From the NCBI GenBank assembly GCA_902806565.1, contig CADCXA010000058.1:62001-126000 (forward strand): a DNA stretch of 64,000 nt. Reading direction: 5' to 3'. The notes beneath the pieces were generated by a model, which was given only the letters and a program-made list of their open reading frames with translations, was not told the DNA's origin and did not search any database. This DNA is from Hypoxylon rubiginosum (Eukaryota > Ascomycota > Sordariomycetes > Xylariales > Hypoxylaceae). The position numbers and the translations under genes were made by a program. The number at the start of each line of letters is the position of its first letter. Position 1 is the stretch's first letter. This document shows positions 22,346 to 34,903 of the stretch, in pieces.

Positions 22346-22913
22346 TGGTGGTCTCTTCTCTTTTGGATCTTCTCTTTTGGAATGTCGATAGACCTCAAGC
22401 AGCCGACAGAAACGGTTGTCGTTTTAATCAGCATCTCATTCAGCTCGAGTTCTGGGGGAGCTACGGCGGTGGGGATAATGAGTTCGTTCTCTTCATCAGC
22501 GATCATAGCCTCCTGATATTTTGGAAACCGGGGGCGCGTCGTCGATAGTCATTTGGCATTTCCTTCTTGATTCTGAATACGAAAACGGTTAATAGAGATT
22601 AATTATGAACTTATCATATCATCAATAAACACGCGCAGCTATTATACTCCATTGTGGGGTTTTGCCATGCTATCAAAGTGTCGTATAGTCTTATAGTCCC
22701 ATGCCCTGTCAACGTTACAGCGAGATACCAAAGAGCGCCCAGGCATCGAATACGAGATTCTCCACCCGGATATGAATCCTCATTTCGGAAAGACCTTTAA
22801 ACTAGTTGAATCGAGTATAGTATAAAGACAAATCCATCGCCAACATTGTCTCCTGGATTGTTGCCAATGTTAGGTAGTCGAGGCATAAAACCGCAGCTAG
22901 ACTCATCATCACC
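22346..22913. other. Intergenic between two secreted-protein genes
   Basis: No gene seen. A TATAAAG-like sequence about 95 bp before ATG 22914 may serve the deuterolysin gene. Confidence 0.45.
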
Positions 22914-24129
22914 ATGAGATACGCCAGTATTGTCCTGGCTATAGCCAGTCTCGCTACGACTATTGACGCCCATACTCTTAGGCCAGCACATAGTAAGCGA
23001 GCGACGGCTTTGGAGGTTACTTTGGCTCCTACGAAAACTGGAGGTGTTGCTGAATTGGTCGCGACCATCAGAAATGTCGGCTCTGTAGATCTTAATCTGT
23101 TAAGAGTCGGCACTCTTCTCGACGACGTTTTGCCTGTCCAAAAGGTCTTGGTAACAGATGGAGCAGGTAATCCGCACGATAAATCCTATAGAAGGTGTCG
23201 ACACTAACATTCCCCGAATTCAGGTGGCGAGGTTCCTTTCAGGGGAATTCACGCCAGCGTTCAGCACGATGCTCTCACATCGGAGCATTTCCAGCTCTTG
23301 AAGGCGTCCGAGTCTGTGAGCACGCTTATCAGCGCAGCAGCAGTACACGAATTCACCAGATCTGGAACATACACATTCTCTGCCGCAGGTCTGATGCCCG
23401 TAGTGCCAGCTGGGTCTACAGAACTGTCTGGGCCTGCACTTACTTTCCAATCGAACAACGTCGACTTGCACGTTGACATGGTGGCGGCTGCTGATGTACC
23501 AAAGGCCTTGAGCTTCCATGCCCTCGAGGAGCGTACAGACGTGCAAGATGGCTGCAACGCTACCCAACTTGCCGCCAGCACGGCAGCCCTGACCAACTGC
23601 GAGACTCTAGCTCTTGCCGCGGCAGCCGACGCCGCAGACCCTTCATCGACCCGTTTCGTCGAGTACTTCAAGACGAACTCGTCGACGACGCGACAGACCG
23701 TCGTGGACCGGCTGACGGCTGCGGCGAAAGAGTGCTCGACGACGAACTCGGGCGTGTCGCGGTACTTTTGCTACGACTACTACGGCATCTGCGAAACCGA
23801 GGGGCCCCTGAACGCCTACACCAAGTGGGACTTCGACTTCGTAATCATGTGCCCCCTTTTCTACGACACGCTACCACCTCTGCCGCAGGGGTGTCATCGA
23901 CAGGACCAAGCCACGACAACGATCCACGAGATTACGCATTGCGAGGATGTCTTTTCTCCGCACACCAACGACTTCGTTTATGGGTATAATGAGAGCGTTG
24001 CGTTATCTCCGGAGTTCGCGCTGATAAATGCTGATACGTATTCGCTATATTCGAACGGTAAGACAGCCCCTGGTCTACAAGCTTGACAGCAATGCTAATG
24101 ATTCCGCAGCTGTTTACTTGAAGTGTTGA
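22914..24129 (+). CDS. Deuterolysin, M35 zinc metalloprotease
   Basis: Secreted aspzincin-type protease. Exons 22914-23166, 23224-24057 and 24110-24129 with introns of 57 and 52 bp give 368 residues. Signal peptide at about 1-19, then a propeptide with a beta-sandwich-like pattern, then the catalytic domain after about residue 190. The zinc motif HEITH is at 319-323, followed by the HTNDFVYGY segment that supplies the third ligand, the Asp typical of M35. The last exon encodes only the VYLKC tail, which supplies the final Cys of the family, so the small 3' exon is well supported. Family members digest basic proteins and some act on host proteins. The neighbouring gene upstream also encodes a secreted protein. 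Confidence 0.92.
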
Positions 24130-24616
24130 ACAGCAGGACGGGGGGACGTAAATTTAGTGAGAATTTAATATACCTGCCTCGTATTGGAGATGCCTAGATA
24201 TCTAGGTACTTAGTAGGTCGGTAGGTAGCTCGTATCGAGTATGAGTTACCAACCCTTGAGCTATATCCTTGCCATACAATGAATCAACCTCCGTACACAA
24301 TCTCGCGACATCTACCTGGCCATGTAATGATCCTGGTTGGATTATCTGTCTCGATGTCGTTTTGATGTAGAGCACTATACCGAATATTGACTCGATGCTT
24401 GACTCTTTCACCCTCCGGCGTAGACAGACCGGCTAAGACGACCTTTTCTCAGGCCAACATTGCAACTATTGGCCTAGTTTTAACACTACAATTGGGATTC
24501 CACAAAGCCTAGATATCTATTTTGCCGAATACAATACCAGTGAATCGTCCATTGAGGAGTTCCTCGTTCAAGTATGTGACGCCTAGAAGTACAGCTACCT
24601 ATTGGGTTGAAAGCCG
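24130..24616. other. Convergent intergenic interval
   Basis: Lies between the 3' ends of the deuterolysin and HIR3 genes. No gene seen; palindromic runs related to TACCTAGGTA occur near 24193-24212. Confidence 0.45.
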
Positions 24617-27600
24617 TCATTCCTCAACTTCTTCAACTTCTTCTTCTTCGGCTTCTTCTTCCACGGAAGAATCCTCGTTTACCTCACTACCAGAGTCGTC
24701 CATCGTATCGTCCATACTCCTGCGGACCAAGTTGGGAAACATCAACTGCTGGGCCTCATCTTCGTCCAGTACATCCTCCGGAGGCGCATCGCTTAGATCG
24801 CTTTCGTCATCAGCCGAATCATGCACGCTGCCAGGGGCTGAGCTCAACTCGCCCTCTTCTTCGTCCTTCATGTCCACATCTTCGTCTCCCGCGCCATCAT
24901 CACTTCGCAAGTCGCCCTCTTCACCCTCTTTCCCATCTTCTGCCGCAGGAGTCTTTCCGCTAGAGACAGAGCCACGCGACTTGGTACTGGCGGGTTTCGG
25001 TCCTTCCTGGGCACGTAGAACGGCTTGCTCGGCCTTGCGTAGAATATCTGCTCTTCTAACGACAGTCTTCCGGGGTCGTTGAGCACCCTCCGTATTCGTT
25101 GGGGCTAAATCCCCCGCTGCGCCCTCCGTACCCGAGTTTTCGTGCGACTGAGGATTGAGGAGGCTGCTTAACGCGTTTGCCGCTTTCAGCTCCGATATCT
25201 TGTCGGATTGGCGAGCTTCTTCGCGAAGGCGGGCTTGTTCCCGCTCTGCAAGGACGGTAGACACGGCAGGTCCGGGCAGATCTTTTCCTATATCATACAA
25301 CGCCGTATAGCAGTCGCTTATTAAATCGTCGATGGCGCCGGCTTTCATCAGTCCAGCGTTGAGCTTCTTCAGCTCGATAGTCTCCTGCAAAGCGCTCAGC
25401 GCGGGGTGAGACGAAGTTGGGTGGGACGACCATTCGCTAATTCGAGCCGTGATGATATCAAATTCCTCAGGACTGACAGCCTTGAAATCGTCCTCTAGGA
25501 CCGGGGCGATCTGATACGTCTGTCGGATAAGTCGTAGATATGCGATACAGCAAGTTTGCCAAAGGTCGTTGAAATGATAGAAATCAGCCCCCTTTTTGCG
25601 CAAGCGCCGTAGAAGAGCCTCGAAATTCGTTCTGTCTTTAAGAACGACCAAGAGTCTGACGACGAATCGAACATACTGCTCAGTGTATACGTGATGACGA
25701 CCGGGTCGCTCCGCATCACATTTCCATACATTCATCACCATGGTCTTAGTTAGCATCGACTCCCTCAGCACGCCAAAAGCGGCCATGGCCTGAACGTATC
25801 CTTGATCTTCCGAGTTTTCGTCGAAAAGTATTCTAGCGTGACGCATGATAATGCGATGCTGCCAATTAGACCGATCCTTCTCTCGTAGATGGGTGAGCGT
25901 CTTGATGACATACGGCTCCCAGTCTTCCGGCTCGTTAAGCTCGACCTGCTCCCCGTTCTGAATGGCAAAAGGCTGGCGTTGAAGTATGTCAGCCGCTTCT
26001 TGATGTGCTAAATCCCCTCGCATAACAAGCTTGTGCAGAATCGACACGATCTTGTAATGGGGTTCGAGAATTGGATCTTGCCCGTGACGCGGTTTTGGTA
26101 GTGCATATACAACCTCGACCGCCTTCTCGAGAGCGCTGAGGAGGGCTTGAAGCGAAGGTCGATCCCGTCTGTCTCTGTGGTCGAGTGATGTTGGAGGTGT
26201 CTTGTACATCTTCCAGATGCACTTGGCCACCATATACGGGTTCCTGCGAACAATGTTAGCCAAGGGTCTATCTACCAATTGGAGCTTACTTACTGCCACT
26301 GCTTTGGCTTGACTTCCATTGCCTTCTTGAACAGCCTAGAAGCATATTTCCAAACTTTGTAGTCTTCCATCTGGGAATGGAGATCTTTAGACTCCACGCC
26401 GGATTCGAGAATAACGAATCGCTTGTGTTCGGAATGATGGAACGGCTCCATCGCGAACGGCTCTCGGCTGGAGGCGTACATGCGCATGCCGAATTTATAG
26501 TACAGGTCGTGGATATCATCAATACATTCCTCGAACGCACCAGGCGGCGCGTTCCGTGATTGCGATAAAGCGAGGGCATAGCAGTGGATCGCACTACGCT
26601 GGTACTTGACCAGCTCCGCTCTCTCTTTATTCATCTTGTCGGCGGTCCAGAGTACAGACTCGTCAAGCTCGTAGTCGAAGCACTCGGCAAGTCTGAACCA
26701 GGCGTCCCATTGATCCGGAGTGAACTGCAGCTGCTGGCGGAGGAACGTGGCACCGATACGAAGGTCGTCAGTAGCTCCCGGGGTTTGCCTTCGATTCAAA
26801 TCCACGCCCTTGAACTTGGTAAATGCTATCATGCCCAGTAGGAAAAACCATCTGTGCTTGGCTAGAGCACTGTCCGGGGTATTGACAGTAACTGCGTCGA
26901 CAGACACGTTGCCTTTTAATGCTTCATACAAGCGCAGAGGCGGGATGGGCTTTTGGAGAGTCTGGTTGAAGATCCGTAAGTTTTGGATGAATTGCTGATT
27001 CGATTTGGTTTGTCCAATGGCTTGCTGCATGTGTTCGATTGTCGTCTTGAGATCTGACTTGAGTAGATCCTTCATCGGCATGCGGTTGGCCAGCACGGAT
27101 ACCCGTTCTACTAAGGCGGTCGTATTACGCCGCTCGAGTTTCTCAGGGGGGCACCCATGGTCTTGCACCTCGCTCAAGCCGACCCCAAGTTTTAAGCCGT
27201 ACAGATCATAAAGAACCTGGCCGAGGTAATCCTCCCAGTTGTCTATGAGATGCTGCTTCAAGAGTTCAACCCGCATCATCTTGAGGAATATCTTATTCGA
27301 CGACTTGCAAAATTTCCTGAGGCCTAAAACCTGGTGTATGGCCGCCAAGTAGTCTGCAAGGTCGTTTTCTGGCGTGGTGAATCCGGCCTTGTTCTGCGCA
27401 ATGCCGGCCTTGAGCATAGTATACAGCAGAGACCAGTTCCTGACCTGCATCTCCCGAACTTTGGTTATGAAAGAATGAAAAGTCGCACCGTTCGAAGCAT
27501 GCTGCTTCATGCCGACGCGTACTTCATCCTCATACATACAGCATACGTGAAGCATACAGGAAAGCTTTGTTAAAGCCGAAATGCTCAACCTGAGATGCTC

Positions 27601-30448
27601 GTCGTCTACGACTTCAAATGCGCTTGCGTCATTGAGCGCCATCGAAAGCGCTTGGATGAGCAATTCATCCAAGAACTTGAGCATCTTTAAAAATAGGGGG
27701 CGGCGTGTTTCGATAGACATGGTCCGATAGGAGTCCAGTTCGAAGTCGGCAATAACCATCTCGATGCTCTTGAGGAGGCAAGAGAATTTCTTCGTGGTAT
27801 AGTCGATCGCGCTGTAAGCTTCCCCTAGACGCGTCCACAGGAACAATCTGAGTTCGGTACTCGTGCCTAGCAGAAATTTCCAAAGATCACGAAGACCTTG
27901 ATTCGCGGTTTCGGAGATGGGTAGCTTATCGCTGCCATCCGTCAGAGCTGCAGACTCCTCGTCAATCTCCATAATCTCTGGTGTCCCCAAGTCCGTCGCA
28001 GCGCAAACAGATGAAGGGTTGAGTACAGGCTCTAGACTCTCGATGACAGAAACGGGATCGCTCAGGTCATTCTGGAACAACCCAAGAAAAAAGTCCATCG
28101 TGGTTAGTTTAGATATCTCCCTGTCGGCGGCATGCATTGAGACCTCCGGCATGATGGCATTGTTTGGAAGTCGGATGTCGATAGATTCCATTTCCTCGCC
28201 GAGACTATCACGGAGGCTCTTCCAGCACTGGAGTACATGCTCTCGCGAGACGCCCTCTGTCAAGGTGACAGAAAAAACAGCAGACCAGAGGAATCGAACG
28301 GACAGCGAGTTGTCGGCATTCTCCAAGCGATCTCGGCTCATTTGAGAAGCAAAGGTAAACCAGCGACCGAGCCTCCCTTTGGTTTCTACACGAATTCCAA
28401 AGTCCACAGCACTATTGGGGTTCGTTATCCGTTCGTATACGTCCAAGTGCAGCTCAAACAACATCTGAGCCATCCGGTCAACCATAGCCAACGTCTGGGC
28501 GGGATCGTCAGATGAGGCGTGAGTCTCGAGCTCGTAGTGCATGCGGTTCCAGATATCTTCATCAAGATGGCTGATCACCTGGACCACGGCGGTCTTCATG
28601 GAGTCTGACCACTTGCTGGTGAGGTACGTCGCGCAGACGTGGTTGACCCATTCAAAGGCGACATCTTGGATTCCCATCCAGTTATCGTTAACCCTCTGAG
28701 CAAACGTCTTCAAGCCCCTCGTGTCATGAAACATGGGCGTCTCAGGCTTGTTCTGGGATCCAGACTTGGAGTGCTCGAGGAAAGATGAGAAGCCGACAGA
28801 CGACGCCTCCTTCTTGTTCATGACCACTCTAGTGCTCTCCTCGTCGAATTGTACCAGCGAGTCACGCAGGTCGGCCATGGCGGGTCGTTCTAGTTTGGCG
28901 GTACGAGTAGAAGAGGCGCAAGAGTCGAGTACTTCAGCAAGTCGGTCCAAGGTGTCACGATCGGTAACTCCCAAGTTCTCGACCATGTTGCGCGTCATCT
29001 GAAAGAGATTTTGATCAGCAGCCTGAAAGGGCTGCAGCTGGGTAGCATATTGGGTATTGGTGTCCATAACCTCGCCGGCAGTTTCCCGACGTCGAATTCG
29101 CTTGCTCCTCTTCTCCACAACCTCTTCGTCGGCTCCTTCGGGCAATCCCGCCGCAGACTGAGAGCGCTTCCGAGAGAGAACCGACGCACTACGCTCGGCC
29201 CGTCCGTCTTCGGTAGCAGTCGTAGTATCAGCGGCGCATTCTTTTGGGGAATCGATCTGATCATCTTTTGGTTGCGCCGGCTGGCTTTCCGGACACGGTT
29301 GAATAGTCCCATTTCCATTCTCTTCAGCCAATTGCGCCCCGGGCGATTCGACAAGAATTTGTGCATCGTCTTGAGAGTCCAGTATCTCGGGGAGGTTTAA
29401 CGACACGGCCGCTCCAGATATACCTCTAGATGCGACCGAGTGTACGATTGACATGCCTAAATCGGCCCACGATGCTACGAGAACGTCAAGGACGAGGCGT
29501 TGGGGTTTTAACTGTCCAGAAGTCGCTGCGGGCTTTGGCGGCGCAAGCGAGCCGGCAGGGTTCGGCAGAAATGGGAAAGGATCGAGATGTTTCTTCAGGA
29601 AATTTGGTATCGATTTCTTAAGGAAGGGTGTCATAATCGGGTGGGAGAGTGCAAGGTCATCGGACAGGACCTGAAGCTGTTTTTTCAGCTGCTCGCCCGC
29701 GAATCCCTCAGCCAGAGTGGGTGGCTCAACCTCTTCGACGGCCGGGTCATCGTCTAGTTCGATGGCAGCCTCCAGGCAGTATCGACTAATTCTCGGGCTG
29801 TTCAGGAACGCGGCGACACGCGCGGCCCTCCTCCACAGCTCGGCATCCGAAGGATCAAAGTCCAAGGCGGTGCTGAACTCGTAAAGTGCCTTCTGAGCGC
29901 TCGCCAGTACCTGTTTGTCTTCTAGCACGGGTGCCGCCTCTCCCTCCGTCTTGACTAAATACTTTATTCGGTCGAGCGCGAATTGGCCGTGATTCTTGTA
30001 TGCGAGGTAGAGAGTCTGGGGCAGGCTACTACCGCTGCCGTCGATATCTTCTTGAGCGACATCGAGAGGTTGAGAAAACGAAACGTCGGGGCCAAGGTTG
30101 CGGGGATCCGATTGTCGCTCAGCACGTTCGAAATCGGTAATACTTTCGGGGTATCGAAATATGTCGGAATCGAGAAGGGAGTCGTATGCGAGAGATGCGT
30201 CCTCATAGTGCTTGGGGCCTTGTGCGTGAAGTTTGAGGGCAGTCTGGAATCGCTTCAATGCTTCGTCGATCTGGATCTCGCGGGTGTTATCAATTTCCTC
30301 GTCAATACTCTCCTCGGGTTCGAGGTTGATGGCGGAAAAGGCAGGCTACATTTTTATGATTAGAACCATTAGAACCAAAACCCAGAGCAAGGCTAGAATA
30401 AAGCATGGCCATAAGCCTATGCCTATGATATCCATGGGGTCTTACCAT
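24617..30448 (-). CDS. hir3: HIR3-type histone transcription regulator (CABIN1 family)
   Basis: Large subunit of the HIR histone chaperone complex, which deposits H3-H4 outside replication and represses histone genes. The model is an ATG-only first exon (30448-30446), intron 30346-30445 (GTAAGA..TAG), exon 30345-26294, intron 26244-26293 (GTAAGT..CAG) and exon 26243-24617, for 1,893 residues. The N-terminus (PAFSAINLEPEESIDEEIDN) matches the fungal HIR3 start, which supports the tiny first exon. TPR-like helical repeats are visible in the first 150 residues (e.g. YEFSTALDFDPSDAELWRRA) and again near the second intron (ASRLFKKAMEVKPKQWQ). A nuclear-type basic patch (KRSKRIRRRE) lies at about 415. 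The C-terminal 130 residues are highly acidic, as in histone-binding proteins. The gene is divergent from the ChAPs gene. Confidence 0.92.
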
Positions 30449-30989
30449 CTTGTTGAATCGCGTTTGCGCCTATTGCGCCGTAGCTTTGATCATATGTAGC
30501 TATATCGCATTACGATGCGATTATTCGGTACTGGAAAGGTAACCTAGTCTGCTTATTCGCGGATGGCGTTTGAATTTGATTGATAGTAGACGGTAATTTA
30601 ATTGCGTCGATTAACAGCGTCGAGAGATGTAGATGTCGCATGGGAGTTTGGTTGTAGGTTATTTGGTTTTGAATTGGTTTTGAAAGGTAACTATCGCGTA
30701 CACTAGAATGGTATCTTTTGGAGACGCGCCTCTATTAAAAAGTCTTGACCCACCTTAGTTCACCTTAGCAGCTTTAAATCAGAGGTACCTAGGTATCACA
30801 AGGCTGAGAGGACAGGGTATCTAAAAGTTTCAGCTACGCCATGCAGCCGTACTGCAGCCTTGAAGCTCTTTGTCGAATTCAATTTGCGGGAGATTTGTGG
30901 CACTCTTGGCAGGTTTTTAACGCCAGGGGTCCAGAAGGGCCTACAAGGATTATCAGGGCTAAATAACTCGTGCTGCCTGGCTGCTGGTG

Positions 30990-31025
30990 CTAGACCTGCT
31001 AGACCTGCTGGACCTGCTAGACCCG
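30990..31025. repeat. 9-bp tandem repeat, 4 units
   Basis: Four adjacent CTAGACCTG-like units, two perfect. Confidence 0.85.
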
Positions 31026-31393
31026 GAACAGTGGCTGGGCCTTGTCCACTAGATAAGGTACGACACAGCCTGCACAGTCCGCACAGTATCTCGGTACAAT
31101 AATGGTCTGTGCGCTCAAGTACATGTACTGATGTACCAGCCAAATTGAACATGCAGCACTCGGCTTGGCAAGAATTCAAACACGAAAGCTCCAAAAAGTC
31201 GACTGTCCTTGTCACATACAATGTACAATGCTTCTTGAATTCAACCCTCCAGCCAGCCCAACCCGTTGGATGTGTCTGTAATTAACAGACAGCTTCAACT
31301 TCGATACCCTCTCGAGTATGGTCCCGTAACGTGTAAATCGTACATGTTATATTGACCTGGAGGATTCAGAGGATTAAGAGAATTCATCGATAT

Positions 31394-31420
31394 CCTCGAC
31401 AACCTCGACAACCTCGACAA
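31394..31420. repeat. 9-bp tandem repeat, 3 units
   Basis: Three perfect CCTCGACAA units about 90 bp before the ChAPs start codon, probably in its 5' leader. Confidence 0.85.
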
Positions 31421-31507
31421 CACCCACGACGCAATACCCACGGCAGCTTGCGACACCCCTACCCAACTCTTCCGAATCGAAATAGATCAATCTCTACCGC
31501 CGTCGCA

Positions 31508-33894
31508 ATGCCTGCACCAGCAGTTCCGGAGTAAATTTCCCGTTCCAGCGCCGTCGTGATAGATTCAATTCCATTCTAACCACCTTATTAGGATCACGGA
31601 GGAGGTGCTACAAGAGTCCGTCGATGCTCGTACCGATACCTTAGCATCGCTTCGAGAGCTTGGACCGCCCGATCTAGTCCACCTCCTAAAACAACCCATT
31701 AGAAACGCCACGAAACAGGTAGGCAAATCGGATTGTCCTACCAGAAACCAATGCTAAGCTCGTGTACGCAGACCGGAGTATACCATCATGTTACCGGTGT
31801 CGATGCATCGTCTTCGGCCAGCCTTGCCGCCTATATCAATACCCTGACTTACAAAGAACACGGCCAAGTTCCTACGCATAAGATTGTCGAGGGACTATAC
31901 TGTTGCTACAATGCCTTCTCTAGGTACGACATGCGCGTCCACGTTACCATCCCCGGAACCGTCGAGGCCTACTGCATTGACGAAAGGGGAGAGAAGCGCA
32001 GGGCGACGGATGAATTATGGCTCGAGACATACCTCTGCAGCGTCCTGCGCGCCTATTCTTATGCCGACAATGGAACCGGCGACACCATTAGAAAGATTAT
32101 GGGTGTGAGGCGCTTCAACCCCGTCACCAACACCGAGACTGAACACCGTTTTCTGAGCGCTGCCGAGAGCCTCTTCTTTAGAGGTACGTAGTCTACAAAA
32201 ATACGGCACTTAGGCGTCAGTACTGATAACTGATATTCTTAGGATGGCAATTGGGTTCCGATTCCGTGGTTCAGGTTCCCAACAATGTCTCGAATCACTT
32301 GACGGCCGGCCTCCTTAGGTATTTCCATACGACTGGACGCTTCGCTTCCGCCATCAATCTCTTCGAGAAGCTTAGAACGCAGAATGTCGAGGTATCCTCG
32401 CTGCTCGCCAAGGTTCTGTTCATGGGCAATGAGGAAGTGCAAGGCGTGCGCGTACTATACCAGGCACTCAAGGACTCGCCCATGGAGTATGTCATGTTAG
32501 ACACCCAGGCCGAATTCCTCCTGAAGAAGGCAGGAGGAGCCCAGACCCCTGCGCAAAAGGAAGAGAGGCTCAGGATGGCTCTGGGTTGTGCCGATCGCAG
32601 TACCATTGCCGCACCTAGTGAATTCGGCACGTGGGCAAGGTTGGCTCAGGTCTACGTTGCCTTGGAGGACTGGGAGAACGCACTCACGATTCTCAACTCG
32701 TGTCCGATGTTCACGTACCAGGACAAAGATGCGCCCGTCATGCCGGAGCCGAAGGATGTTTATCTCCCCACACTACCTGAGACGCGTCTAGAAGAGATTG
32801 ATAGCGAACCGGAGTCTAGATACTCGGAGCAAGTCGAACCCAGTCTACTAAACCTCCGCGCCGCCTCGTACAAGGGTACCTTTAAACTAGCTTACGGGAT
32901 TCTCACGGAGATGACGGCCAAGATCGGTTGGGACCAACTCCTCAAGATACGGAGCAATGTCTTTGTCATGGAGGACGAGTACCGAACTGAGAAACAAGAT
33001 GTTCCACAAACTCAGTCTACCGACCGTAATCCAAGTACTGATGGACTGCGGGGAACTCCGGAGCCTACGACCAATGGCGATCAGGCGGGCGAGGGCGATG
33101 ACAGCGACGAAGAGAAGAGCACGACCGATACCGACTCTGCAGTGCCCACTTTGACAAATGGGCATAACGAAGGGAGTGGCGTAGAGAAGCCGACTCATAC
33201 CATTGACCCTGGCGAGGTTAAAGCCGATGGGGATGTCGTAAGTAGTATTCTTTTCTTCGCCTTTCTCCTTTCTCTTTTCTCTTTTCTCCTTTCTCTTTTC
33301 TCCTTTTCGGTTTACTTGGTTTCAGTGCTGACGGGCTAACGAGCTTCGCAGAGCGCAACCACTGACGAGCATCTCTCTCGCTTGAATAATAAGCGCCTTT
33401 GTGAAAGATGGCTTGACAGTCTCTTCATGGTATTATACGAAGACCTACGAGTCTATACGATATGGAGAACACAGATGGCGCAGTACAGAGCGCAGTCGAT
33501 GCAGTACAAGAAGTCGGCCGAGGAGTGGGAGATTCTTGGTGCCTTGGCGGAGCGTCTTCAGCACCACGATGAAGCAGTCGAGGCATATAGAGCATGCCTT
33601 GCCGCACGATTCAGCCCGAAGGCTTTATGTGGCATTCTGCGAGCTTTCGAGAAGCAAAAGAACACACGAGACACCGTAGCTGCCGTGATCCGCTTGGTTA
33701 CCTGGCAGTACCGTTGGTACTCGGAGTTCTCCCCCGAGCTTCTCCACACGATACGAGCCTTGATCGAAGAGGAAGGTGCCGTCAAGGTTCGATCCATCAT
33801 ACAAGCGACCAGCCTACCGCAAAATGTTCTAGATTTGACTCACCATTACGCTGCGTTATGTGCCACGTTTAGAAGCAGTGGAACGGACGGTTAG
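31508..33894 (+). CDS. ChAPs family exomer adaptor (Bch1/Bud7 type)
   Basis: Chs5-Arf1-binding protein, a cargo adaptor of the exomer complex that carries chitin synthase and other proteins from the trans-Golgi to the surface. Five exons (31508-31530, 31592-31718, 31772-32183, 32243-33237, 33352-33894) give 699 residues. Family marks are the LRELGPPDL segment near 30, the HHVTGVDASSSASLAAYINT block near 60, repeated TPR-like helices in the middle (for example WARLAQVYVALEDWENALTIL), an acidic variable insert at about 450-520, and a conserved end with RLCERWLDSLFMVLYEDLRV and FRSSGTDG. The fourth intron contains a CT-rich tract. All phases agree. Fungi outside yeasts usually have one or two such proteins. 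Confidence 0.92.
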
Positions 33895-34903
33895 TGGCGA
33901 GTGATATACCAGGAGGATGGCGATTCGGAGGATGAAGTAATGCCTTACATGATATCCCTCGGTTTATGTACAATTCAAAGAAGCAGCCAAAGCCAGATAA
34001 TAGAATATGCTCATTTTTGACCTCTCAAGACTTATAAGACTTGTAAGACTAGTGGTGCCAGCCCCTGAAAAGTCTACATCCAGTTCAACACTGACCGAAT
34101 TATGCTAAATCGGTCAGAAGCTCCGTCCTCTCATGTATCCTCTCATGTGAAGCCTATAGCACCCAACTTCGTGCTTAAGACAGGAAACGCTTTCCCTAGC
34201 TATTGTGTTAAAACTCAGGCCTGCATCTAGTTTATTGCCTCCGGCGGCCCTCCGGGAGGGCCTCGCTTCGCTCGATAGTCTTAGTTATAGGTTTGACTTG
34301 ACTCTAGGAGTGATTGCCAATCTATACGTATCTATCTGGGTTAGGTATGCCATCTTACAACTCGCAAGATTAGCTCTCGATGATTAATTCAAACCCGACC
34401 ACTAGAAATCCGCCCTAGTTCCCCTTTTCGGAATGTCCTGCATGCTGCAAGATCCGATATAAGTTGAAACATTATCCAAGTACCTTATACTGCTTACAGT
34501 AATACTCACGTAGGTAGGTTTAAGACGATATACATACCTAAGTTACGCAAGAGAAAGGAATATTCAAAACGAATTACTCATGAGATTTAAGACTACCTAG
34601 GCATTCTTACAGGATCTACATGCTATCTTCTCCCTCACATCAAATTTATCAACGATATACACACATGTACCTTAGGTAGGCAGGTAAGTACCTAGGTCTG
34701 CTGGTAACCCTGGCTATGTCATTATAACCTCATATTGCTATACAAGAGTTATCATGCCGATCTTCGGCTAGTGGCATCATACATAATCTTATCAATCTCA
34801 TCAATTTTAGATCAGAAAACACCCCAACACGAAGTCTTTCACATTGCAACTCATCCCAAGCCCAAGCCTAAGGTATTCCAGGCTGCTGGGAGAAGTGGTC
34901 ATA
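33895..34903. other. Intergenic with a GC-rich hairpin
   Basis: About 1 kb without a recognised gene. A perfect hairpin lies at 34246-34262 in otherwise AT-rich DNA. Confidence 0.45.
34246..34262. repeat. GC-rich inverted repeat
   Basis: GGCCCTCC and GGAGGGCC form perfect 8-bp arms around one base, followed by CTCGCTTCGCTCG. It stands out from the AT-rich surroundings. Confidence 0.75.

Larger units (their letters stand above)
30449..31507. other. Divergent promoter between HIR3 and ChAPs genes
   Basis: About 1.06 kb without a convincing gene. It has two 9-bp tandem repeats (30990-31025 and 31394-31420) and an exact TACCTAGGTA at 30786-30795. Confidence 0.5.

Noticed and set aside
24522..25082. 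186-codon Ser-rich plus-strand frame
   Set aside because: It is antisense to the acidic C-terminus of HIR3; Glu codons read as Ser/Leu on the opposite strand.
30796..31221. 141-codon minus-strand frame between HIR3 and ChAPs genes
   Set aside because: It owes part of its length to a 9-bp repeat, has no family resemblance and lies in a divergent promoter.
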